The notes under the pieces were generated by a model. It searched no databases. It was not told the origin of the DNA and saw only the letters and a list, made by a program, of their open reading frames with translations. Positions 24,205-30,498 of a stretch of 32,617 nucleotides of DNA are shown here, piece by piece (within the stretch, counting starts at the first letter, position 1; the number at the start of each line of letters is the position of its first letter). This DNA comes from Micromonospora endophytica (GTDB lineage: Bacteria; Actinomycetota; Actinomycetes; Mycobacteriales; Micromonosporaceae). The stretch is taken from the NCBI RefSeq assembly GCF_003236305.1, contig NZ_POTX01000042.1, forward strand, positions 1-32,617, read 5' to 3'. The position numbers and the translations under genes are program-made.

Positions 24205-25544
24205 CGCATGTCCTTCCCGTGGCGGCGCTTCCACTCCGCCAGCGCCTCTCGAAGCGTCCAGTCGCCCAGCGGGCCGCCGTACTGGAGCTGGTACCGGTGG
24301 ATGCCGTCGGCAGCCGGCTCGCTGCGCTTCTGCAACTTCACGCCGGGGATGCCCCGGCCGTACTTCGCCGAGTTCGGCCGGTCCGTGAACGCCGTGGTCG
24401 ACCACGAGGTGAGCCGCTTCGACAGGGACCGCTGCAACAGCAGCTGTGTTTCGCGGCTGGCAGCCGCCATCACGATCAGCTTCGCCAGCCGCCGGTACCG
24501 GGTCCACGACACCGGGAAGTCCGACATCAGGTACGCGGTGGCCGGGTCGAACTTCGGCGGCAGATAGGCGAACGCGCCGATCAGCTTCCCGTCGACGCTG
24601 ACGCCGCAGGCCAGCAGCGGCGAGCCGGGCAGGATCGTCTTGCTCATGAACTGCGACCGGATGGCGGCGAACTGGCCGCCGGTCAGGACGTGGATGGCCA
24701 TGCGGTCGCCGAGCTGCTCGGCGGGGCCGATCTTCGGCGCGAAGATCGGCGTGACGTCCTGGGCGGGGGCGACGACCCGCCGCGCGCCCGACGAGGCGTA
24801 CACGTAGATCGGCATGCCGCGGTTCGAGGTCTGCACGACGCCACGCAGCCAGGGCCGCAGCTCGTCGCGGGCGATGTGCAGTCCGAGGATCCAATGGGGG
24901 CGGTCGAGGACCGCGCCGATGATCTGTTCCTTGCCGTCCTCGTCGAGCATGTCGTAGCTCGGTGCCGGCCAGTCGAAGAACTCATCGATGCCGGCGAACT
25001 GTGCCTCGTAGTCGCCCGCGTAGAACGGCGGGAACATCGCCACCGGCGCGTCGGCCGGCACCACCGTCTCCAGGTACTCGCGGACGTCTCCGCAGTAGTA
25101 GGAGGCGAGGCGCAGCGTCAGCGCGTTCAGCTTCGCTACCGTCTTGGCGTGCATCGTCGGGAACTGGCCGACCGTGGCGCGGACCATCCGCTCGTAGTAG
25201 ACGCCCGGTCGGCCGACGTACTGGAGGAACCGGGTGCCGAGCATCAGCGACGCGAGCGTGTCGGTCGGCGTGGCCAGGTACGGCTCCAGCCAGCCGAGCA
25301 GGTCGCGGTGCTCGTCCTTGAGCCGGTAGTCCAGATCGCGGCCGGCGAGCCACCAGCCGAGGGCGCTCGAGTACGCCTGGACGTCGTTGCCGTGGATGGC
25401 CCGGCGCTCGCCCGGCCGGGAGTGCAGCGTTCGTTCGATCGTGAAGTTCCCCGAGCAGCCGACGTACAGGTCGGTGTCGGGCCACGACTCGGCGTGCTCA
25501 TAGATGATCGAGCGCAGGTCGGCCGGGATGCTGCCGTGGAACAC
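24201..25544 (-). CDS. DNA-modification protein: adenine-methylase-like N-terminus plus Mom/GNAT-like C-terminus
   Basis: A 447-residue protein starting at the GTG at 25544, preceded by GAGAGG; the frame stays open to 25754 but that part crosses a tRNA gene. The N-terminus (DLYVGCSGNFTIERTL, then GNDVQAYSSALGWWLAG) resembles a Dam-type methyltransferase fold. The expected DPPY is replaced by FPPF in AMFPPFYAGDYE, as in proteins called antirestriction adenine methyltransferases. The C-terminus (LLACGVSVDGKLIGAFAYLP, then LAKLIVMAAASRE, TTAFTDRPNSAKYGRGI) resembles the GNAT-fold Mom protein of phage Mu, which makes modified adenines that block restriction. I infer phage DNA hypermodification. 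It heads a three-gene coupled operon with a ParB-like gene. Confidence 0.65.
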   Translation of the reverse strand: MFHGSIPADLRSIIYEHAESWPDTDLYVGCSGNFTIERTLHSRPGERRAIHGNDVQAYSSALGWWLAGRDLDYRLKDEHRDLLGWLEPYLATPTDTLASLMLGTRFLQYVGRPGVYYERMVRATVGQFPTMHAKTVAKLNALTLRLASYYCGDVREYLETVVPADAPVAMFPPFYAGDYEAQFAGIDEFFDWPAPSYDMLDEDGKEQIIGAVLDRPHWILGLHIARDELRPWLRGVVQTSNRGMPIYVYASSGARRVVAPAQDVTPIFAPKIGPAEQLGDRMAIHVLTGGQFAAIRSQFMSKTILPGSPLLACGVSVDGKLIGAFAYLPPKFDPATAYLMSDFPVSWTRYRRLAKLIVMAAASRETQLLLQRSLSKRLTSWSTTAFTDRPNSAKYGRGIPGVKLQKRSEPAADGIHRYQLQYGGPLGDWTLREALAEWKRRHGKDMR

Positions 25545-25582
25545 GCGCCTCTCACCACCTTCCCCTGTGGCCGGGCGTCGAG

Positions 25583-25654
25583 AGCGCCGGCCAGGACTCG
25601 AACCTGGGCCTCCACCGTGGAACGGCGGTGTGCCACCAACAGCACTTCCAGCGC
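25583..25654 (-). tRNA. tRNA-Gly (anticodon TCC)
   Basis: On the minus strand a full cloverleaf can be drawn over 72 bases. The acceptor GCGCTGG pairs with CCGGCGC (one G-T pair), the D arm is GTGC/GCAC, and the anticodon stem CCGCC/GGTGG has loop GTTCCAC. A four-base variable loop and T arm CCAGG-TTCGAGT-CCTGG follow. The discriminator T is typical of bacterial tRNA-Gly. CCA is not encoded. Position 8 is A instead of the usual T, and the D loop lacks A14, so it is somewhat divergent, as phage tRNAs can be. It lies 38 bases before the Mom-like start. Confidence 0.75.
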
Positions 25655-25763
25655 GCGGCGCGTGCCATGCACGCGCAGTACGACATGGTAGCCGTATACC
25701 TGGCCAGCAGGCGAGAGGGCTGGACGACTCACCACCCGCTTCGTGGCCTGGCATAGCCCACCG

Positions 25764-25793
25764 TAGACCAATCCGGCCGCAATGATCTATTGT
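25764..25793 (+). promoter_or_regulatory. Possible promoter of excisionase-like gene
   Basis: TAGACC (25764-25769) and TATTGT (25788-25793) are 18 bases apart on the plus strand. They precede a good ribosome-binding site (GGGAGGG, 25817-25823) and the GTG at 25831. The -35 match is poor, so support is modest. Confidence 0.3.
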
Positions 25794-25830
25794 GGCCCGC
25801 CTGGATGCGCTGAGACGGGAGGGCAGGCAG

Positions 25831-26013
25831 GTGAGCCAGGACTACACCTACGCGGAGGCCGCAGCGAAGCTCCGCATCGCGGAGACCACCCTGCGGCGCT
25901 GGGTGTCGAAGGGCCGCGTGCCGTGCCAGCGTCTCGGCCGGCTGGTCCGGTTTACCGACGAGGACCTGGCCGCCGCGTACAAGAGCTGCCCGGCGCTGGC
26001 GGGGCGCCGCTGA
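25831..26013 (+). CDS. Excisionase-like helix-turn-helix protein
   Basis: A 60-residue protein. Nearly all of it is one MerR/Xis-type HTH (HTH_17): TYAEAAAKLRIAETTLRRWV, then SKGRVPCQRLGRLVRFTDED. Proteins of this class direct excision with tyrosine integrases or act as small regulators. The GTG at 25831 is preferred because GGGAGGG lies seven bases upstream; a GTG at 25792 lies within the likely promoter. It is transcribed away from the Mom-like operon and lies in the same element end as the integrase, although 2.6 kb of other DNA separates them. Confidence 0.8.
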   Translation: MSQDYTYAEAAAKLRIAETTLRRWVSKGRVPCQRLGRLVRFTDEDLAAAYKSCPALAGRR

Positions 26014-26104
26014 CGTAAGGGTCCCAGGAACGTGGCGTACCGCTACTGCCGGTCGGACACCGACACCTGCACAAAGCGCTCGGCCACACAGCCCCTAAGG
26101 CTTC

Positions 26105-26404
26105 CTAGGCAGATTTGCCACCACGCCCAAACTGTCGGCTAAGCGACATGGATGAAGCCTGTCCATTCAACCCACGCCTGCTCCACACTCGCCATTTTGT
26201 GATCTGAGCGACTTCCGGTAGGTGCTTGCACTCGAAGTGGGTCAGGTGCAGGGCTGCGGCGACGATGTCGCCGATTCGGCGTGTGCTGACGGTCGCCTGG
26301 CGTAGCGTCTTCCAGCGTCCGATCAGGACGGCGAAGCCGCGTTCTCCTTGCCAGCGCAGGCCGCGTAGCAGCAGATTGCAGGCGCGACGCTCAGCCGCCT
26401 TCCG
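26105..26404 (-). pseudogene. C-terminal remnant of an IS5-type DDE transposase
   Basis: Read on the minus strand, the frame gives RGLRWQGERGFAVLIGRWKT, LRQATVSTRRIGDIVAAALH and LTHFE. This matches the last 60 or so residues of IS5-group transposases (GLRWxGERGFAxLxxRW ... RIGDIxxAALxLTHFEH). The frame is closed upstream by TAG at 26405-26407, and sequence further right is unrelated, so the N-terminus and DDE catalytic core are gone. After LTHFE the frame reads into unrelated residues to a stop at 26105. I could not find terminal inverted repeats. Bases 26014-26104 show no supported gene; a 37-codon frame from the GTG at 26032 is weak. Confidence 0.7.
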
Positions 26405-26450
26405 CTACGGACTGTACGGATGTCGTACCTATGCGCCAAGATGGCTTTCC

Positions 26451-27161
26451 ATGACCGGTGGAACATTTGAGCGTGAAAATCTGGCTCGTTACGCGCTGCG
26501 CATCGCCGATGGCGCCTCGAAACCCGTGCTGGTCGAGGAGATCTACGTCAAGTGGTTGCTGGCTACGGAGTACACCTTGTCGTTCCGAGGCACGCGGGAA
26601 CGGATTGCCGGCTGGTGGCCTTCCGAGGGAAGAGCGTGGCAGCTGTTCGGCGAGGTAATCACGGAACATGTCAACAGCGGGAAGTTGGTCATGTGCACCA
26701 ACACAGACCCGGCCGACAACCCTGAACACCATCTGACCCTTGGCCACAGCCGCCATTCCGAGTCCTCCCCCTTCCTCTGGGGCAGGCCCCCACTGGTGCT
26801 GCGATACGTCACAACGCCGGCCGGATCGATCGCTTGGCGCCAAACGCTCGCAGATCGACAGGAGGCCGCAGATCGCAAGGCGACTCAGGACGCTGAAGAG
26901 CAACAACGGCGTCAGGCGCACCAGTCCTTGATCGCTGAACGCGTTCATGCCGCCGTCATGGGAGGCGCCGCGACCGAGCGCGACATGGTCGGTGCCACCG
27001 GATACAGCCGGGACGAGGTACGCAACGCGATCCACGCGCTCGTGGCCTGCGGCCGACTCACCTATGGCGGACGCACCGGCTGGGGTCGCCACCATAGCTG
27101 GCAAGCAGCAGTCCAGCGGGTGTCTGATGGTGCACCCGAGACTTCGGCCGCTGACCAGTAG
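26451..27161 (+). CDS. Hypothetical protein with C-terminal winged-helix domain
   Basis: A 236-residue protein from the ATG at 26451; a longer frame back to 26226 crosses the transposase remnant and was discarded. The N-terminal part (GGTFERENLARYALRIADG, then RIAGWWPSEGRAW) is unrecognised. A Glu/Gln/Arg-rich helix (about 130-155) leads to a winged-helix-like end: VMGGAATERDMVGATGYSRD, EVRNAIHALVACGRLTYGGR. This suggests a DNA-binding regulator. Its composition is slightly less GC-rich than the phage genes. It lies between excision and defence genes and could regulate either. The 276 bases after it (27162-27437) hold no gene I can support. Confidence 0.55.
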   Translation: MTGGTFERENLARYALRIADGASKPVLVEEIYVKWLLATEYTLSFRGTRERIAGWWPSEGRAWQLFGEVITEHVNSGKLVMCTNTDPADNPEHHLTLGHSRHSESSPFLWGRPPLVLRYVTTPAGSIAWRQTLADRQEAADRKATQDAEEQQRRQAHQSLIAERVHAAVMGGAATERDMVGATGYSRDEVRNAIHALVACGRLTYGGRTGWGRHHSWQAAVQRVSDGAPETSAADQ

Positions 27162-27437
27162 CCGGTCCCTAGATGAGGGCTGTCGGCGGTGCCACGACGG
27201 CCGCCGATCTGGCCACCACACGGGCCGGCTGGACGAGCGCGAGGACGCCGCGGCCGCCGAGCGAGCCGGAGCCGGGCAGCGCCCGCCGTGCCACCCTCGC
27301 GCCGCCCGGGCCCAGCCGTAGCTTCAGCTACCACAGCCGCCGGCGTGGACTGTGCCGGCATGGTGCCGCCAAGTGGAAGGCCAACTGCCCAGTCAATGCC
27401 CGCGGCTGGCCACCACCGGATGATCGGAGGACCGGGC

Positions 27438-28430
27438 TCAGGTGGGTGCGGGCTGATGACGTGCGGCCAGCGCGTCGAAGAACTGCTCGATGCGGCGGTC
27501 GGCGCCGTTGCTCTCCATCAGCTCGTACCCGCCGAAGCGGTAGACCTCATAACCCCGCAGCCGTAGCGCCCGGTCCTCCGTCACCATCTCGGCGTAGCGG
27601 CGCGGGTTGGCCGGCGGACGCTCGTCCGGCTTGGTCGGGTCGGGGTCGTCGGCGTAGTGCTGCACGCCGTCGCACTCGATCACCACGCGGACCCGGCCCG
27701 GGAACAGCAGGAGGAAGTCCATGCGTTGGCGGGCCAGCGGCGCGTCGCCCGAGCCGTAGCGGGACTGCGGGTACGGGTCGTAGCTCAGGTACACCTGGGG
27801 CAGCAATACCGGAATTTCGCCGCCGCCCGGGCGCGCGTAGCGCCGGGCGTACACGTTGAAGATCCGTCGTTCGGCGTCGTTGTCCAGCGAGCGGGCAAGC
27901 CGCTGCAGCAGGTGACGCCACACATCGGTTTCGGAGGCGCCAGCGAGTTGCTCCCGCTCGGCCCACCAGTCACCGAGCCGACGCAAGGTGAGCGACTCGG
28001 AGCGCCACGGCCGGTCGTAGACCAGGCAGTGTTGCTCGTTCGCCACGAGCTCGAGGTCATTGTTGATCGCGTCGCGCAGTACGACCTTGGGTTTGGGTCC
28101 GACGGTGGCGAACAGCAGGTTCTTCATCTCGCCAGCGACGCCGCCGCCGTCGGCGTGGGCTACGAGTCGGGCGAGATTGTCGGCGGTCTCGCCGCCCTTG
28201 CACTCGTCGAGCACCTGCGTGGCGATCCGGAGCAGCTCCGGCAGTCTTTTACCGGCCAGGCGGCGCACCACGTAGGCCCGTTTGCTGCGCTCCGCACGGT
28301 CGTCCTGCTCGGGGTCGGGCGGTGCGAGCCCGATACCGGTGCAGAACCGCTCGACCTCCGGCGACGACATCCCATCGCGCAGGGCGACACCGATTGCTTC
28401 CCGCAGCTTGCCCGGGGTCACCGTCTGCAT
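27438..28430 (-). CDS. AbiJ-like protein with C-terminal PD-(D/E)XK nuclease domain
   Basis: A 330-residue protein. The N-terminus (KLREAIGVALRDGMSSPEVE, then SKRAYVVRRLAGKRLPELL) resembles the AbiJ N-terminal domains found in abortive-infection proteins. The C-terminus is a DUF559/Vsr-like nuclease: RQRMDFLLLFPGRVRVVIEC, then DGVQHYA, with a candidate catalytic Asp (MDF) and Glu (IEC) and a following NPRRYAEMVTEDRALRLRGY helix ending in YEVYRFGG. Such fusions are plausible nucleases triggered by infection. It stands alone, next to the integrase, a usual site for cargo in prophages. Terminator-like hairpins lie just upstream. Substrate and trigger cannot be read from sequence. Confidence 0.7.
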   Translation of the reverse strand: MQTVTPGKLREAIGVALRDGMSSPEVERFCTGIGLAPPDPEQDDRAERSKRAYVVRRLAGKRLPELLRIATQVLDECKGGETADNLARLVAHADGGGVAGEMKNLLFATVGPKPKVVLRDAINNDLELVANEQHCLVYDRPWRSESLTLRRLGDWWAEREQLAGASETDVWRHLLQRLARSLDNDAERRIFNVYARRYARPGGGEIPVLLPQVYLSYDPYPQSRYGSGDAPLARQRMDFLLLFPGRVRVVIECDGVQHYADDPDPTKPDERPPANPRRYAEMVTEDRALRLRGYEVYRFGGYELMESNGADRRIEQFFDALAARHQPAPT

Positions 28431-28452
28431 TCCGAGAGCTTACGAGTCGCGA

Positions 28453-28487
28453 CGGCCCGGCCACCCCTGGCACGGGTGGCCGGGCCG
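28453..28487. terminator. Perfect 14-bp hairpin
   Basis: Arms CGGCCCGGCCACCC and GGGTGGCCGGGCCG are exact complements around a seven-base loop. It lies between the integrase (ends 28661) and the AbiJ-like start (28430), both on the minus strand, so it probably separates their transcription units. Confidence 0.65.
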
Positions 28488-28592
28488 CCGATGGCCTGGC
28501 CCGATCAGAGCGCTCAGTAGCGCGCCGATGAAGTCGGCCATGGGGTGCTTCGGGGTGCCGGTCATCCAGTCAGCGTAAAGGCCTGCGAGTAG

Positions 28593-28630
28593 CGGAGCGG
28601 GTGACGAGCGATCGCTCGCCGCCCGCTCCG
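28593..28630. terminator. 38-bp nested palindrome after integrase
   Basis: Outer arms CGGAGCGGG and CCCGCTCCG enclose a perfect 14-base palindrome CGAGCGATCGCTCG, with three unpaired bases on each side between them. It lies 30 bases downstream of the integrase stop and would form a long hairpin in leftward RNA, so a terminator is likely; a binding site for a symmetrical protein is an alternative. Confidence 0.55.
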
Positions 28631-28660
28631 AGCCAAGTAACTCCCGACTGTTTCCCCCGC

Positions 28661-29959
28661 CTACGGGCGTGCGCCCGTGGGTCGCACCTGGCGCGCCGCT
28701 CGGTGAACCCGGCCGCGGTACTCGGCGGCCCGGCCGATGCTGGCGGCGCGCTGCTCCTCGCCAGCGCGGATGCCGGCCTCCAGGAAGCCGCCGACGATCC
28801 GCCGGACCGGCTCGTGGTGCGCCGTCGTGTGGTGCACGTACACGTCCATCGTCGTGGACACCTGGGCGTGCCCAGCGACGCCCTTGAGCCCCGGCAGGTC
28901 CAGGCCCTCGGTGGCGAGCAGCGTCAGCAGCGAATGCCGTAATCCGTGCATCGTCATATGTCCGCGCAGCCCGCGCTTCTCGGCCAGCGTGCGGATCTTC
29001 ACCCACCGCCAGTCGTAGAAGTCCTCGTACCGCCAGTGGTTGCCCCGGGGTGCGCAGAACACGAAGTCAACTGCTTTTTCGGCGCGCTGGTTGACGACGT
29101 GCATCACCAGCGGGTGCAGCGGCACCTGCCGGTAACCGTTCCTCGTCTTCGGCTTCGGCTCGACCACCCAGCGCCGCTCGACCTTGCGGAGGACCTGCCG
29201 GATCTCGATGGTGCCGAGGTGCTTGCGGACGGCTTCCGGCGGCAGCGCCGCCACCTCACCCCACCGCAGGCCGCACGCCAGCTTCGTCAGCAGCAGGTCA
29301 GCGGCCTCCGGGTCCACTTCGTACGCCGCGGTGAGCAGGATCGACGCCTGCTCGGGTGTCTCCAGGAAGTCCCGCTCAAACTTCGGGCCGTCGGGCAGGG
29401 CCAGCCCGTCCATCGGGTTGTACGTCCGCAGCGGCGGCTCCTCGTCCTCGCCGGGCAGGCACGAGGCCCGGAAGATCGGGAACATCGACTCGCCGCGAAT
29501 GTTCGCGATCGTCTTGCGCGACAGGCCGGCGGCGATGAGGCCGGTCTGCCACTCCCGCAGCATCCGCCGGGTGATGCCGGCGATCGGCAAGTCGCCCAGC
29601 GTCGGGAGGACGTGCTTCTCCAGTCGCTCCAGGTACTTCCGCTTCGTCTCGGCGCTCGGCTTCGTCAGGGTCTCCAGCCATGCCAACGCGTACTGCCGGA
29701 ACGTCATCGCCTCCGGCTCGTCGATGGGTGCCGCAGCCGGGGCGGGCGCTAGGCGGCCAAAGCCGTGCTCGGCGAGCTGTTCCGGCGACGGCCGGTGGTT
29801 ACCGTTGGCGTCCACGAGCGCCTTGAAGCGCTTCGCGTCGGCCTGGTAGTCGAACGTCTCGCCATTCCACTCGCCGTCGCGCCGGCCACCGTCGCGCCAC
29901 TTCACCCGCCAGCGGGTGGTCTTGCCGTCCTTCGTGGTTCTCTTCTCGATTTGCGCCAC
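28661..29959 (-). CDS. int: Tyrosine site-specific integrase
   Basis: A 432-residue protein. The N-terminal arm-binding part (RWRVKWRDGGRRDGEWNGET) is followed by a SAM-like core-binding domain (FRQYALAWLETLTKPSAETK). Catalytic residues are visible: Arg in ACGLRWGEVAAL, Lys in PKTRNGYRQVPL, HGLRH (H-x-x-R), then GHAQVSTTMDVYVHH with His and the nucleophile Tyr. The GTG at 29959 follows GGAGG. It lies 256 bases from the 3' end of tRNA-Leu, the standard target geometry for this enzyme class. All catalytic residues are present, so it may be active. The probable partner excisionase is at 25831. Confidence 0.93.
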   Translation of the reverse strand: MAQIEKRTTKDGKTTRWRVKWRDGGRRDGEWNGETFDYQADAKRFKALVDANGNHRPSPEQLAEHGFGRLAPAPAAAPIDEPEAMTFRQYALAWLETLTKPSAETKRKYLERLEKHVLPTLGDLPIAGITRRMLREWQTGLIAAGLSRKTIANIRGESMFPIFRASCLPGEDEEPPLRTYNPMDGLALPDGPKFERDFLETPEQASILLTAAYEVDPEAADLLLTKLACGLRWGEVAALPPEAVRKHLGTIEIRQVLRKVERRWVVEPKPKTRNGYRQVPLHPLVMHVVNQRAEKAVDFVFCAPRGNHWRYEDFYDWRWVKIRTLAEKRGLRGHMTMHGLRHSLLTLLATEGLDLPGLKGVAGHAQVSTTMDVYVHHTTAHHEPVRRIVGGFLEAGIRAGEEQRAASIGRAAEYRGRVHRAARQVRPTGARP

Positions 29960-30110
29960 CGTTCCTCCACGTGAGCAGGCGGCCTCGACCCGGCGTCGCG
30001 GGCTCTGCCGCCGACCGCACCTGTATGCGCGACAATGGGACCGTAACCGTGCTGATGCGCCGAGGCAAGATCACGCCGCATACTGGTGCGGACTGCGCGA
30101 CTTACTGGCA

Positions 30111-30130
30111 GTGATCCCACGGTGATCCCA
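30111..30130. repeat. Direct repeat GTGATCCCA x2
   Basis: GTGATCCCA occurs at 30111-30119 and 30122-30130, an 11-base period, so both copies face the same side of the helix. Between the integrase start and the tRNA-Leu target, such short repeats are candidates for integrase arm-binding or excisionase sites. Confidence 0.45.
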
Positions 30131-30156
30131 TAGCGGCAACAGCCCAAGAAACGATC

Positions 30157-30194
30157 AAGGCCGCTAACCTGTTTTCTGCCAGGTCAGCGGCCTT
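30157..30194. terminator. Hairpin downstream of tRNA-Leu
   Basis: Arms AAGGCCGCTAACCTG and CAGGTCAGCGGCCTT pair at 14 of 15 positions around an eight-base loop. It lies 22 bases past the tRNA 3' end on the minus strand, so it probably terminates tRNA transcription before the element. Confidence 0.6.
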
Positions 30195-30215
30195 CTGCCG
30201 TGGGTTCCAAGATTG

Positions 30216-30245
30216 TGTCCGAGGGGGGACTTGAACCCCCACGCC
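30216..30245 (-). other. Inferred attachment-site region (3' end of tRNA-Leu)
   Basis: Elements with tyrosine integrases usually recombine within the 3' part of a tRNA gene and rebuild it. The integrase lies on the 3' side of this intact tRNA, so the core should fall within the T arm and acceptor end. No second copy occurs in the first kilobase of the window, so the core length cannot be defined here. Confidence 0.5.
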
Positions 30246-30299
30246 CTATACGGGCACTAGCACCTCAAGCTAGCGCGTCTGCCATTCCGCCACCCGGAC
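30216..30299 (-). tRNA. tRNA-Leu (anticodon GAG)
   Basis: An 84-base class II tRNA on the minus strand. The acceptor GTCCGGG pairs with CTCGGAC (one G-T pair) and the discriminator is A. The anticodon stem CTAGC/GCTAG has loop TTGAGGT, giving GAG, which reads CUC/CUU. A long variable arm (GCCC...GGGC) is present, followed by the T arm GGGGG-TTCAAGT-CCCCC. CCA is not encoded. It is complete despite being the probable integration target, so the element has restored its 3' end. Confidence 0.95.
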
Positions 30300-30498
30300 T
30301 TGCTCTGTCCAGCCTACCGCGCCGGCCTAGGCGGTCTCACCACCCGCAGGCCGCCCGGTGGGCCGCACGGGGAGTTACTGTACACGTCGCGGGTGGATCA
30401 TGCACATGGGCATCCGGGGGTCAGTCGGGCGGCTCGGGGGACCTGGGTGCCGGGGGCTCGGGTAGCGGTCAAGCGCCCGTACCCGGCAGCATGGCCAC

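Noticed and set aside
25545..25754. N-terminal extension of the Mom-like protein
   Set aside because: It would translate through the tRNA-Gly, and the GTG at 25544 has a better ribosome-binding site.
26032..26142. Short plus-strand frame starting VAYRYCRSDTDTC
   Set aside because: Weak ribosome-binding site, no family, and it runs into the transposase remnant; possibly a broken gene but unsupported.
28440..28565. 41-codon minus-strand frame between integrase and AbiJ-like gene
   Set aside because: Its last 15 or so residues are just the translation of the 28453-28487 hairpin; no supporting context.
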